A stretch of DNA of 64,000 nt from [Phialemoniopsis] sp. UDSM-2020 (GCA_018873225.1 JAEILZ010000006.1:992001-1056000); one strand, 5' to 3'. Shown: positions 35,163-47,837, counted from the stretch's first letter. Program-made: numbers and translations. The notes: generated by a model from the sequence alone, not told the origin.

Positions 35163-38100
35163 ATGCTCTTACCAGCCAATATGCCCCATTCAGACGTAGA
35201 GCCCGAGATGATGGCTCCCTTCTTAGAGTTCAACGCGGGCTGCGATACCATCAAAGCGCACTACCGCCAGCTCAAGAGCGCCGAGGATGAATCCTACAAC
35301 AGCTACAGAGAGCAACTCGAGCTCGAGATCAAACAAAAACGAGAAGAGCAGATGGAAATCCTGAATGCCGAGATACATCTCTACATGCAAAACAGCCAGG
35401 CCAACATGGATCGGGTCCTTGAGGAATTGAAAGAGGCACGACTGAAAGTCCGTGATGTTGAACATGTCGGAAGGCGTGACGACATTGAGAAAGAGGAGTC
35501 AAAGGCCCTTCGGGACCATCTGAAGAAGTGGACAGAACGCGATATTCGCAGTCCCCTGGATCCCAGTTCTCTGTCGGTAGGTGCCGTCCTTTTACCGAAT
35601 CCATATCACACTACGCCGCATGTTTTGCTGACTGCAGTAGCGTAACCGCACCTCCAAACCTCACCAAGAAGAGAATGCCGCCCGGAAAGGGACTGAAGTA
35701 GTACGAGGTTCCTCAAGAGAGGCAGGAAAACCTGTTGCCGCCCAGTCACAGGTGACGAATGGGTATACAGAGTCAGACCCGATGATCATAGACGAGGCCG
35801 ACTCTACCCCTCATTCTGTTCCTGGACAGGACGAAAGCTCGGGTGTCCGTGCCATAATCACCAGGGGAAAGCGTAAAGCGGAGGAAGGAGCTGAAGAGGC
35901 TCCATCTGAGAAACAGAAGCGAACGAGACGTAGCGAAGCAAAGACCGCATCTCCACGTCCGAGCACCGATGCCACCAGCGCGGCCAGTAATCTCCGCACT
36001 CGGCCTCAGCGAAGCGCTTCGCAGTCACAGTCACAGAAACGTTCTGACCGCAAGACGATTTCATTCGACGAGGTATATCAGGACGGCAACGCCGACCACA
36101 AACACATGATCGTGGAATACCCCGCGGAAAGCAACCAGTGGTACATTCTCAGGTGTGATGAGCACGGTGTTCATTTCGGTCTCGATCCCCTACGCGGCGG
36201 AGCCAAGCATATTAACGTTGCTGAGCACGGTCATCTGCAGAAGAAGTTCGACCTGGCCGTCGAGACTTTAGGGCACGTGGTCTGGGATTGCAATGCGCAA
36301 CTTGCCAAGAAGAACAATGCTGTGACCATGGAGTACTTCAACAAAGGCGGCAAGCCTTTCAATGCGAATCAGCTTTCCAAGGGCCAGAGGCTCGCCCATG
36401 GCTTCGGGTCTCCGAACATCACAAAATCGCAATCGAAAACACCTGTCCTTACCCCTGCTACAAGACTGCACAAAACTCCTGAGAGGACTCCAGCTGCTGC
36501 GACCCCCGCTGCGACCCCAGCTAAGACCCCAGCTGCGACCCCAGCTGCGACCACCCCAGCCAAGAGCCCCAAGGTCTTTACCGGAATCACAGATCCCGTT
36601 GTCGGCGAGCTATACCTAGGCTACTGGAGCAAGACAAAGACTAAATACCCAATTCTGATCTGCCCTTGGCACGGCGAGATTGAAAAGGACACGGGGCTGA
36701 CTGGCACACTGGCTAGCATCAACATGGTAACCAACGCCCCGCGCTGCATCAAAGTTCGCAGGTCCACCCAGGAAATCATTGGTTGGGCTGCAGGCTATGA
36801 AGACGGAGGTCAGCATGTTGAGAAGCGTGAATTTCCTGTCGTCTATCTCGACAAGAAACAGTAAGTCTCGTGTAGCTGCGGCTCTGGGATAATTGCATAA
36901 CAGACATAGGAGCTAACGTCCATACTCACAGCCAAGTTGGGTGGCTAGCCGCCAAGCACATCTCCCGCTTCGACTTTGAAGATCCAGAGGCGAATAAAAT
37001 CCCCAACTTCAGAGAAGCCCGAGAGTACTACGCTCGGTTGAAGGGCTACCAGGGAGGCTATAAAGAGCTCAAGGCGCGTCGAGACGCTTCTTCTGGCCAT
37101 GATGCTACAGACAGTGAGTATTTCTATTCCTTTTCAACACTGAACAGATCTGACGTCAACAGGACAAGACGACGTACCCAAAGAAAAGACGGGTGCGGAG
37201 GCTCCCCGGCGCTCAGTGCCGCCTGCAGCCGACCAGAGACGACAGCAGCCGGTAGAACGACGTGATACCCGCAATGAAGAGCAGACTACGCCGGACGAGC
37301 TGGCAGACAGCACAGGCTCGGACGATGCGGAGGACAATGGATCGGACGATATGGAAGAGGACAATGGTTCTCTTCCCGAGCCAGAGGACATGGAGACCCG
37401 AGAAACGACATTCTCGCCAGTGGGTAAGTCACTAAAATCTGCACTTTTCGACGCCTCTGCCGTGGTGCCCATGAACTAACCTCTACTGTGCGCAGCGACG
37501 AGTGCCACAGCTCAACCTCCGTTTGCTACAGACACACAAAAACCAAAGGATCCTACTGGGCCTGTGGACAAGGATGAGCGTTTGACGAAACCGTCCCAAC
37601 AAGCACCGTCCGCCACAGAGCCACGCGTGACGCCCAATGCTCAACGCAAAGTCAACCTCCCTGCGACACAGAAGCAAGTAGAGAATGCTGCCAAAGAACG
37701 GAGTGCACCTGCCTCGCTGAGCCGGTCAGGACCTGCCATACCCGCCACTACGATGCATTCTGTACGTGCCCCGGTTGCCGGAAGTCCCGTTGCCGACAAC
37801 AGGACCACAGGGTTCAAGGTGTCACGCGCTGAGATGCACTCGCCAAAATTCGTCGGTGTGCCGACCGATGCATCCCGCGTCAACGGAGCCAGCGCAGCTT
37901 CAATTCTGTCGGCCATGGCAAATCATCGGCCATTGAGCAGACCTGTCGAAGAGACCAGGTCCAAGATGAACTCGCCTGCCAAGGCCCCAGCCCTGTCAGG
38001 AAATTCAGTATCGAGAGCAGATGCAGCTAACAGCCAGAATGCATCCAAGAGTACCCAACCTTCCAAGCCTCTTCCGCTGTCAGGCAATGTAGGGCCGAGG

Positions 38101-39171
38101 TTAGACACAACCACTGGTCAGAAAGTCGGGCAGCTCCCGAGCGATCGGGTAGACCCTAAGCTGCCCCCACGGCCACCGCCCCATGTTCCTCGGCCCATGT
38201 TCGATGTAGCGCAGGGTCGCAAGACAGCGCTTAGCATACGGGATATCTTGGGAGCCGATGTTAGCCCCATCAGGCCCCCTCCCGGAGCGCTGGCTGGGAC
38301 TTTGCTGAACCAAGCAAATACGAGCAAGTCGCTCTCTCCCACCACTGGGAGGGCGGGCCAGTCGTCTCCTCTGCCGCCACGGCCCATGTCGGTGCAGCCC
38401 GCCAACGCGCCGCCCTTTAAAGCGCCCGAGCCGGCAAAGGCTGTTGGAGCCGGGACCGGCAGTGGTGCGTCGCCGGCGTCTGGCTACAATCATGGCCGGT
38501 TCGCGATCGAGAGGCAGGCGAGTAGCCGCTCGGTAGGATCCGATGCGTCGACGCCGACGTCACGGACAGGTACGCCGACACTCATTCGCGGCGACAGCAC
38601 AGATCAACGGTGGAGGGCCGTCCGCAACCCTTCGTATCCCAATTCGCCTCGGACGGCCCCGAGTCCCATCTCGACGACGACGAGCCCGGGGTTGGGTACC
38701 GCCGCACAAAAGACACAGGGGCCGGCTGCGAACTCTCCGAGCAGCCTGAATAGCCCTGTCGCGGGCGGTTCGGCGCAGTCATGGCTCCTCAGGTCTTACT
38801 TGATCACCGTCAAAGGGCAAGGACAGGTTCGAGAGAGCAAACGCGAGTACGGAAGTCCCGGTCTGCCTCTGTCGGTAGACATGGGGAGCGGGACGGCCCG
38901 TGACAATGTCGACAAGCCAAGCGTGGTAGTGGACCCGAAGCGCTTGATGAAGATGACGCTGGATACGACGCCGCCGATCACGACCGACCCCAGCTTGGCT
39001 AGGAGTGTGGCAGTGTCGGTCGCAGAGAGGTCGGACGGGGTGGTGCAGCGGCTCGTGTTTACCACGGCCCCGGTCGGTGGGCGAGCCGAGTCGGGAATCG
39101 TGCAAGCGAGGCGGTTCTGTCAGTGGGTCAGGGCGCAGAAGCCGGGAATTATATTTGAGTACAAGAAGTGA
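35163..39171 (+). CDS. Large putative nuclear protein with coiled coil, Cys/His module and TP-rich repeat
   Basis: Five exons (35163-35576, 35641-36860, 36932-37113, 37163-37423, 37496-39171) join in phase to 1250 aa. Residues ~15-130 form a charged coiled coil. A basic segment follows (RGKRKAEEG, SEKQKRTRRSEAK), a likely nuclear signal. Residues ~295-375 hold a module with RCDEHGVHF and later His residues (HINVAEHGHLQ), a possible zinc site seen in other fungal hypothetical proteins. A TP/AATP repeat lies at ~420-445. Residues ~450-565 form a second folded region that starts VGELYLGYWSKTKTKYPILICP and is only loosely reminiscent of chromatin-reader beta-barrels. The rest is long, acidic then Ser/Pro-rich disorder, ending in a conserved-looking segment (LLRSYLITVKGQGQ to the C-terminus). 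Function unknown; a chromatin or transcription role is inference. A second in-frame ATG at 35181 is an alternative start. Confidence 0.8.
36487..36567 (+). repeat. Coding 15-bp-type repeat (Ala-Thr-Pro)
   Basis: Imperfect tandem copies of GCTGCGACCCCA-like units within the large protein gene. They encode alternating ATPA/KTP motifs, so length changes in whole units would keep the frame. Confidence 0.75.
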
Positions 39172-40372
39172 GGTCGTTTCCTCGACTCTTATCTCTCTCT
39201 AAGCAGAGGCTTGGAAGCTTGTTGGGGCATGGTGGTTCTTCGATGTTCATAATGGAGCTCTCTCATTTGGCACAGCAAGCACTGTATGGAGGAAGAGGTC
39301 ATATGGTCATCGCTGTGAAATTCAATGGCGTTACGGAAAGATTAGGGATTTTCTCACGAAAGCTTACCTTAGCATGAAGCATTCCAATATACGTATTTAT
39401 GAGAGAGCTATAACGGATGCCATGTTTACACTGTGTATGGTTCTCACGTCGTCTTAGTCAGTTCCCATGTGAAATGGCAGGCTTGTGTGTGGTCGGATCA
39501 ATGTCACATGCTAATTCTTTGCTTGTGCCTGGGTTGCCGCCGGGTGGTCTAGCTTCTCACGTGGGACTCCCTGCGCCCCCGTTGCTGGCCGCTGAATCGT
39601 GCGTCAGCCGGGATCAAAGGCCTTCCAGTGTTTCTTTTTGTCAACCTGCATTCTGCAACCCCAATCTCTTTTGCTTCTTGTCCTTGTTTCTTTTTTCCCT
39701 TCGCTTTTCCCTCCTGTGGCTCTTGGCTGTTTTGGTGGACAAATTCCGGGCAATACCAGTCGCAGGTGTTCCGAAACCCCGCTGCCATTGGCCGCTCGCT
39801 TTAGGTTCGATTAGGGCAGCGGGTCGATCGAGCGAGTGGCAGCGACGAGGATTGCCCTGGAACCTTGCTATGACGTGGTGACTGCTGCCCACCACAGCAC
39901 TGATCCCAGCCAGCACAGCAGCAGCATCCCATCCCGCATTTTCTGGGGTGGAGAGCTCAGAAGCTGCCGTGAACCCCGAGCCCGCCTTCTCGACCTTCCC
40001 TGCCAATATTCTTTATGGCTGCCTTGGTGAGTTTTTGCGCCCTGCTGGCTTGAAACTGCATTTCCTGTTTGTATGCGAAAAGCGCACAATAGCACCCTCG
40101 ATATGTGGCAAAGTTTTGGGCTTGCAAGGTGATGCCAGCTTACCACATGGAGTGGGCTGGCAATCGACGTCACCTTGACCACCTGCACTAAAGCTCTGGT
40201 TGCTTGTGGATGATGATGATGCTGCGGCTGCTCTCTCTGCGCGTCAACGAATAACAACTCAACCACCGTTCTTCTGCCATTTTTCAATCTCTTTTTCATC
40301 TCGTCACCCGTCTCAACCGCCACTAACCTGGGTCTTGCCCTCGTCGCGCAGGACACTCCCTGGCTGAACCTC
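39172..40372. other. Intergenic region with long pyrimidine-rich leader
   Basis: No gene seen. The right ~500 bases are CT-rich and look like the promoter and 5' leader of the peroxin gene. Confidence 0.5.
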
Positions 40373-42501
40373 ATGACGACGCCTCGCTCCCAGCGCAGCG
40401 ACGAACCGCTGGACCTCTCTGCCTCGCCCTCGAACCGCCCCGACACACCCTCGCGCCCCTCGCGCAATGCCGCCTACGACGATGGCCCTGCCAACAGCCC
40501 AAACCCTACCTTTGCGACCTTCTCTCCCTCGACCCTCTCCTCTGCGACGCCCTCGGCAACCTCTGCGGCTAAGCGCCGCAGCACCGTGCTCGTCCACCAG
40601 AAGTCCCCCCTCCTACTAGCTACGCCGCCACAGATCACACGCGCGCTGGCCTACAGCCATCCCTTCCTGCTACCACTTAACAAGCTCGTGGGCTTGCTGA
40701 GTTGGACGACCGGGGATCCCTGGGAGAGCTTCATTCTCGTGTGTGTCTGGTGGGGCCTCGTGCTCTATGGAGATGTTGTCATCCGCTTCGCGGGGCCCGT
40801 GGTGCTGGTCCTGACCCTCATTGCCGGCATGTACGGCCGGCGTTACAGCCCACTAAGCACCAGCGGATGGGGAGAGCCGGGCTCAAACAAGGAGGGCGCC
40901 AATGACGCACAACCAGCCGCCGGCCAAGCAAAAGGCAAGGCCAAGGGCAGTGGCTATGTCAAGAACAAGGGGATGACCATGGACGGCTCCGCCGCGAGTT
41001 CCACGGCCAAGGGCAATGCGAACACGAGCGCTGGAGGGCCAGGTCATCAGAGGAACTTGTCGTCCGCCGAGGCGACCAACACTCGGCATCAGAAGACGCT
41101 AGACGAGATTGTCGAGACTCTGAAGGAGTTTACAAGTCGCTGCAACATATTGCTCGAGCCGCTGCTCGAGCTGACCGACTTCCTGAGCACACAAATCACG
41201 CCAACATCAGCGACAACCAGACCTGCGCTTACGGCCCTGTTCATCAGGATACTGCTGTGCACACCGTTTTGGTTTGCGCTTACCGTGCCGCCGTGGAGGA
41301 TAGTGACGACCAGAAGAGTAGCCTTGGTGTTCGGTACTCTGATCCTGACGTGGCATGCGCGCGTGATGCGCGTGTCCCGGACCATCATGTGGCGAAGCAT
41401 GACGGTCAGGAGGGTCACGGCTCTGGTAACGGGATTGGACGTGGAAGGATCGACAAAGGCGAGCACTCAAGGCGGTCACGTCCCAGGAGGCGTCCCAGGA
41501 AATGCGAACGGGACCGGCACGGTGAAGGCGACGGGCCGAGCTCCCACGCCGCAAGAGTCCGAACTCACGAAGGCGATTAGGAGAGCCAAAGGAGGACACG
41601 ACGCGGGTGTGCGCTTTACCTTCATCATCTACGAAAACCAGCGACGGTGGGTTGGGTTGGGATGGACTACGAGTCTGTTCGCCTACGAGAGGGGTGCCTG
41701 GACAGACGAGCACAACAACCCCGTGCCCCCACGTGATGAGTTTGAACTGCCCGAGGTCGAAGACGACAGCAACATGCGCTGGCGGTGGGTGCAGGGCAGC
41801 AGGTGGAGGGTCGATGGCGTGCCCGACGAGGCAGTCAAAGTTGTGAAGAAGCCTACCGGAAATGGTGAGCTCGGGGAGAAGGAGGTCGACTGGGACTACG
41901 ACGGCGAAGGAGGACGTCTTGGGTGGATCTTTTATGACAACAAGGTAAGCATTTTCCGACATTGCGCTGCCAAGCCGCGAGGACTAACAAATGTCGCCAG
42001 TGGCAAAACGGCCGCCGTGGTCAAGATGGATGGGGTCGCTGGACTCGTCGCCGCAAGTGGTACCGTGATGCGGAGCTTGTCGAAGCCTCGGATCAGACCC
42101 AGGACAGCACCCCGACGCCACCACAGGTTCCACCCGTGCTACCGCCGCGGCCGAGGTCACCGAGCGGGTCGTCTACCCACGCCCGGTCCATCTCCAGCGC
42201 CAGCCAAAGCATGCCTAACATTGCAGAGCACGAGGTTGAGAAGACGGAAGAGGACGACGCCGTGTCTCTCATGTCGACATCGCCGCGCTCAGTGCGCAAC
42301 ATGAAGGGTAGCATCGCCGCACCTAGTCTAAGGAGGCGGGTTACGGACTCGAGCCGGGCGAGCGGGCGGTCACGCAGGGCGAGCGAGGCGGCGAGCGAAG
42401 ACGATGCCGCATCCCTGGGCATGCGTGTCGGGCTTGAGATACAGGGTGCCGGCAAGGAGGGCTGGGGGATCGGAGACGAGGCCAGGATGGGTCTGGAATA
42501 G
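40373..42501 (+). CDS. Pex24-type integral peroxisomal membrane peroxin with dysferlin domain
   Basis: Two exons, 40373-41944 and 42001-42501, with a 56-nt phase-0 intron, give 690 aa. After a disordered Ser/Pro-rich N-terminus, residues ~75-165 hold the Pex24p membrane region (LLLATPPQITRALAYSHPFL; SFILVCVWWGLVLYGDVVI). A second hydrophobic pair lies at ~288-333. The N-terminal dysferlin segment is at ~415-478 (FTFIIYENQRRWVGLGWT, FAYERGAWTDE). The C-terminal one is at ~510-548 (LGWIFYDNKWQNG, WTRRRKWYRDA) and is reconstituted exactly by the intron. The tail is Ser-rich. The yeast relatives Pex23/24/28-32 sit at peroxisome-ER contacts and control peroxisome number and size. It is clearly a family member; which paralogue is not decidable here. 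Confidence 0.9.
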
Positions 42502-42942
42502 CTGTGTACAGTGAGAGATGCTTTACGGCTTTGGGACATTGAGCTTCAAGCGTACACGACGCGTATGGGATGGGTAAAGTGGGAAAATATACCCGGGGTC
42601 ATTGTTTGCTTCTTCATTAGACAGGATCGGCGCAGGTGAAATGAGACGATGGACTAGTGTTCGCCATGATCAGAAATTAGACCCAACTGACCGTCCTTGC
42701 AGCATCATGTCCTGATGAATATTGTGACCGAGTCCCAAGGCACATGGCGTGATAACCTGCAGCGAAATGTGCCGGACGTGTATGTTATACCGCAGAGTGA
42801 TGCTATATAGCCTTAATCAGCTTGAAGTAGATGAGCCGGGTTTTTGTTGCGGGGTCTAGGATGGCCAGAACCGTGGCATATGGACCCTGCTTCGTGTCCA
42901 GCAACTCTTACAGGTAGAGACATCTGTCTAGAATTCACCGGC
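42502..42942. other. Short intergenic region
   Basis: 3' UTR of the peroxin gene and promoter of the small secreted protein gene; nothing else seen. Confidence 0.5.
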
Positions 42943-43448
42943 ATGAGGTTCTATCTTCACCTAGCTTTTTGGGCGAGCTATGCCTCGGCCATGCCCCTGA
43001 TCTCGACGAGAGATGTCGCCTCAGCGGCCTTTGAGGTGACATACTTTTACGCGGGCATCAATGCAGGCACCACGGAATGCAGGTACGTGACATGTGTATA
43101 AAGATCTCACCCCTGATCCTCACGACTTCTGACATCCGAGACAAAAGCTACCGCTTCCATGTCCGGCCACCCGCCTCCGCGTCCGACACCCGGTGCTCGG
43201 CAGACGAGACCTCTAGGGGTGGCGCGCTCGCGGACGTGGCACGCACTGCATGCGAAGACACGAGCGTCTCGTTCCAGCTCCGGTTCGCGGCCGGCGGCGG
43301 CGGCGCGGTGCTCGAGCTGTGGAGCCAGGGCGGTGCGTATGGCCGGCTGGAGATGCCGGCGGACTGGTTCCGGTGGGTCAGCGCCGCCGAGGTGGGCAGC
43401 CAGGAGCTGTATGTCGGGCCTACTAGCTTTGGTGTGGAGGAGAGCTGA
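42943..43448 (+). CDS. Small secreted protein, tentatively AA1-like (Alt a 1-type)
   Basis: Two exons, 42943-43082 and 43148-43448, joined over a 65-nt intron (GTACGT...AAAG), give 146 aa. The start ATG precedes a signal peptide of ~20 residues. The mature part is beta-strand-like with three Cys (TTEC, RCSADE, TACEDTS) and the order strand-Cys-strand-CSA-Cys-strand, which loosely matches the AA1-like fold of ascomycete secreted proteins. An odd Cys number leaves one unpaired or a dimer. The assignment is tentative; a plant-interaction role would be speculation. It opens the accessory block that runs to 54.9 kb. Confidence 0.7.
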
Positions 43449-44158
43449 GGGTGTGTGGTTGCGGTGAAAAAGTCCTACCAAGACGCAGGTTAATGGTGGA
43501 AGTCTCTACTCTGGTCTACTTGGGGATAGCTTCACGAGCATTGATGCTCACCGTTCGGGATGTCGATCTCATCTCATTTCTCCTCGGTTTGTTATCAAGT
43601 CTGCATTCGGCAGATACCAACAGGTTCCATGTCTCCGATTACAAACAGGCGGTCAATGGTTTGCCCGGGATGACAATGTTTCGGTGCTGCTGCAGGCTGA
43701 CTGAGATCTGCAAGTCGAGGTGTCAAATCAGGCATGGTCAAAGGAAGAACAAGCTCCTCAACACCACGCTACTCCATGCATAACTATGTTGTCAAGGATA
43801 TGACCATGGGACCCTGCCCAAACGGGGAATTATGCCCGCGCATTGTGTCCCCGCAAGTTGTTCAGTACCCGAGATCCGAAGATCTGGGATGTCCTTTCGA
43901 GTGCCAAGCACTGCCATTGCCTGTGCGACTTCTTTGCTTAGCACTTTTGGAGCGATGGCTTCGGTCCGGTATTATTCCTAGTCAAGTCTTGGGCTCTCTG
44001 GTCAAAGACTTTGCAATGTGCACTTCGACTACTGTACGGTTCAGTCCCTCGTTCTTGATGATCTCCTAGCAACTCGAGATATCTCATGTTTTGGCTATTC
44101 ACATTAAGCTACAGAGAAACTTGCTCTGAAATACAACAGCTGCTGCAACCATTGTAGT
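43449..44158. other. Convergent spacer
   Basis: Between the two small secreted protein genes. Two open frames of about 110 codons overlap here without any supporting feature; I call no gene. Confidence 0.45.
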
Positions 44159-44780
44159 TTAGACCTTTTGGCTTCCGTTACCTCCATAGTTTGGTTGATC
44201 ACCATCAAACTTCTCGACCCAAAAAGGGAAATCCGATGCCATGTTGACTCCGTGTATCGTGTCGCCAAACCACGTTCTGTTAGGAAAGTCGTTCTCGCTG
44301 ACACACTTGGGATTGCACTTGTCTAGTGGCCCAATTCCGCCCTTGGTGTAGTCGATGATGCCCGTTGCATTGGAGCAGACCGTGTTCCCTGTATTGATGA
44401 CAGGCATTAGGATCACAGCAGCCCGGAGAGATGACTATGGTCATACATACCTTGCAGGGTGCACTTGGTGTTGAGCCAGTAGTGGCAGTTCTTGGTCTCT
44501 GGAGTGAATGGAATGTAAAGACCATTGTATTGCCAGAGCCAACCCCTCGAACGTCAAGTAGTCAGAAGCTAGAGGTCTGCAATGCATGTGAAGAGTTGCC
44601 TTACTTGTCGGTGTCATCAACGGCACACCCAGTCATGACTAGTGCGCCAGTAGGGAGCTCTTTCACTACCTCCGAGTCATAGCTGGGACAGCAGTATGTT
44701 TTGAGCGGAGCCGTGAGAGTGCAGTTTAGTGATGCAAGAACCTGACTTGCAAAGATTGCAATGATAATGGAGAGCTTCAT
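44159..44780 (-). CDS. Small secreted Cys-rich protein
   Basis: Three exons, 44605-44780, 44451-44545 and 44159-44388, with introns of 59 and 62 nt, give 166 aa. Residues 1-16 form a signal peptide (MKLSIIIAIFASQVLA). The mature protein has nine Cys (LNC, TYCC, TGC, NC, KC, VC, KC, KC) and aromatic motifs (GWLWQYNGLYIPF; TWFGDT; FPFWVEKF), plus N-glycosylation sequons. No family recognised. The splice model is supported by a GTATGT donor and by recovery of the WLWQYNG frame, although the first acceptor (TTCGAG) is weak. Size, secretion and Cys content make it an effector-like or defence-type candidate. It is divergent from the GMC oxidoreductase, with 629 bp between starts. Confidence 0.78.
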
Positions 44781-45409
44781 CTTGACGACGGACCAGGTGG
44801 CGTTGGTGAAGCATTCGAAGATGGGCTCCAGAGCTTATCACTAACCATCCGGACCTCTCGCAGCTTTTAGATATTAAAATGTTTTTATGTCTCCAAGTAC
44901 CTGGGGGAGAGAGCAGACATGCCGCGTACGGTCACCTTTCCCAACCCCTCATCCAGGTTTCCGAAATATCTTTGGCCGAATGCAGCAGCCCGGAACCTCA
45001 TTTATGGCCGCGCGGGGATTGGACACGACATCGTCACGCCAAGACGTCTTGGCTTGTCAAAGCTGTCAAGCTTCTTTGCTTTTCCCCAGCCCAGATCTGC
45101 AATGACCTAGAATCAACCTTGAGCTCCCCCGCGTTCCCCCGCACACGGATGCCACATTCGAGATCCGATCCGCTCCGGATTCTCGCTAGCTTCGGCCATT
45201 ACATGTAATTTATGAGATGCGCAAGCGAGCTGCTCTCTTGATCCTTCGGATTGGCTCACCCGGACTGCATAAATGTGAGGTCCGAGTAGGACAGTTAAAG
45301 TCACTGTCATGGCTTGTCCTCGATCTTCCTCGAGACCCCCAGAGGGAAAGCCCACCTCAATTGAATCTTCTGTGGTTCTTTTGTCCCAGCACGAGGCCGG
45401 CCGTTCACG
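44781..45409. promoter_or_regulatory. Divergent promoter region: secreted Cys-rich protein / GMC oxidoreductase
   Basis: 629 bp between two divergent start codons, both of secreted proteins, so shared control is possible. No specific binding site is assigned. Confidence 0.45.
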
Positions 45410-47706
45410 ATGTCTCCGCCTCTCAGCCTCAAGAACTGGGCTGTGTCCATCTCGCTCATTGGTGCAGCCCTTCTCGAGGTGGTGTCTGGCAGTCCCGTCC
45501 ATGCGAAGCGTGCCTCGATCATCACCAAGCCAGATGAGCTGCTCAGCCAGTATGACTTTGTCGTCGTGGGCGCGGGTACGGCAGGTCTGACAGTAGGCGA
45601 CCGATTGAGTGAGAGCGGCGAGTGCACGTTTCCAAGTGACGATGCAAGGATGAGGGCTTGCCATTGATGCTGCTTTAGACACCGTTCTCGTGGTCGAATA
45701 CGGCTACCTCGACAACTCGCACTCCATCAATGCCGTGCATGCCCCCGACGTGCAGAGCGGACCGCCCGACGAGTACTCGTCCGAATCAAGAATGTACAAC
45801 ATCACCAGCGTGCCGCAAATACATCTCCACGACAGGACAGAGACTGTGGCCGCAGGTGCACTCGTCGGTGGTAGTTCAGCAGTCAATGGCATGATCTTCG
45901 ACCGCGGATCAGCAGAAGACTACGACGCATGGGTATGGGCGGCCGGTGCGAAAGATCAGATGGCATATGCGGCCGAGTGGGGGTGGAACAACATTCTGCC
46001 ACGGTTCAAGAAGAGCGCAAGACTGGACGTCCCCACGCCGGAGATGGTCGAGAAGTACGGCGTAACCTACGATGCCGATGCGGCATACAGCAAGGATGGT
46101 GCCATCCACGCCAGCTACGAGCCCTATCAGTTCCCTAAGCAGCGTAAGAGCCCCTCTGTCATTACTGTGGCTACGTAGCATTATTTAACGGACTTCTTCA
46201 GGAATCCTGTGGGAGACCTTCAAGGCGGCTCCCGGTGTCGAAATCCAGAAAGAGCACGCAGACGGACATGCCTACGGCCTCATCTGGGTGCCCAATTCCA
46301 TCAACTTTGACACTCAACGGCGCTCCTCTGCGAAGACTGAGCACCTCGAGGCTGAAGGCGCTGCAGGACCACGGTCCAACTTCCACCTGCTTCCCGCCCA
46401 TCGTGTCACCCAGGTGCTGATGCAGGAGCGCCACAAGGGAGACGAGAAGATCTGGAAGGCAACGGGAGTCAAAATCACTGCCCGAGGTGCCGCCCCCAAG
46501 AGCGAGTGTTACCCGACCAACTTCTGGAACATCACGGCCAAGCGCGAGGTCGTCGTCTCGGCCGGAACCCTGCACACGCCTCAAGTTCTTGAGCGAAGCG
46601 GCATCGGTGCGAAAGACATTCTTTATGCCGCTGGCGTCCCTGTTCGCGTCAATTTGCCCGGCGTGGGCTGGAACCTGCAGGACCACATGAACTTTAACAT
46701 GCAGTGGAAATGTAAGACCCCGGTGCTGCTGGACATTCGTCCTCGTGGAAACTAACCTATGCGCAGACAACAAGCGTGTGTTCCCAATGCCAGACGACCT
46801 GCAAAAGAATGAGACATTCGCAGCTGAAGCGTTGGCGGAGTGGAATGCAAACAAGAGCGGTAGGCTGATGTTTTACTCAAGCTGGGCCTGAGTTCTATCT
46901 TACTGATGATATGTCACAAGGACCATACACTTCTCGCTACAACAACGGCGCTTTCCTTTCACTGCCTGTGGTCACTGACAAGGCCAATGAGATCGTCGCC
47001 AAGATACTCAGCCAGGACGTGGAGTCTGTCCTTCCTGCCGACCTGGATCCCACCCTCGTTGCCGGCGTCAAGGAGATGTACAAAGTCATCGCCAAGCAAT
47101 ATGCGTCTGGCAAGTCTGCCATCGTCGAGATACCCCTGGGCACCGCCGATGTCAACCGTATCGTGTCTCTAAAAGTTCTTAGCCGTGGCAGCATCCACAT
47201 TGGACCCCGTGACGACGGCTTTACGCAGGGCGACGAGGAGCCCATCCTCGACTACCGCACGTTCAGCAACCCCATAGACAAGGAGATCGTCACGGAGATC
47301 ATCAAGTTCATCCGCGGCGTGATGTTGTCAGGACCCATCATGTCAACCCTCGCTCCAGAGGAGACGAAGCCCGGCGCGTTGGTGAAGACTGACGAGGAGC
47401 TGGGCGAGTGGTTCCTGGACAACATCAGCCCCGGCCGGGCGCATCCTGTCGGCACGGCTCGAATCGGTCCCCGCGAGTTGGGCGGTGTTCTACGACCAGA
47501 TCTTACGGTCTACGGAACCCACGGACTTAGTGTGGCTGACAACTCTGTCATGCCTATCATTGTCTCTGCACACACTGCAACGAGCGCATATGCTATCGGT
47601 GAAAAGGTATGTTTGAGGCGTGTTACTCTGGGTGTTGCAGACAACTAATGATCAGTAGGCCGCCGACCTCGTCCTTCGTCGTGCCAAGGCTAGCCATTGC
47701 AAGTGA
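45410..47706 (+). CDS. Secreted GMC oxidoreductase (AA3-like)
   Basis: Six exons (45410-45608, 45679-46143, 46202-46711, 46767-46859, 46921-47606, 47659-47706) give 666 aa. A signal peptide spans ~residues 1-27. The FAD dinucleotide fold is DFVVVGAGTAGLTVGDRL, and the first intron (GTGAGA donor) joins DRL to NTVLVVEYGYLDNS. The GMC signatures are present: ALVGGSSAVNGMIFDRGS, SAGTLHTPQVLERSGIG, and a C-terminal active-site region with HPVGTARIG and SAHTATSAYAIGEKAADLV holding the catalytic His pair. Family enzymes oxidise alcohols or sugars with FAD and commonly produce H2O2; the exact substrate is unknown. It ends 131 bp from the convergent FMO gene. Confidence 0.9.
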
Positions 47707-47837
47707 AGAAAGGTCATGGAATGTCAAACACCTATGCTCTATCATGCGAGTCTTAGATGCGTCTACAAAACTATAAAACGAGTAAATCAAAATAAATATC
47801 TATTACAATTTGGCACAACTTGCAAAGTATCATCCCA

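Noticed and set aside
39800..39830. tRNA B-box-like GGTTCGATTAG
   Set aside because: The last bases do not match the B-box consensus, and no A box or cloverleaf can be drawn around it.
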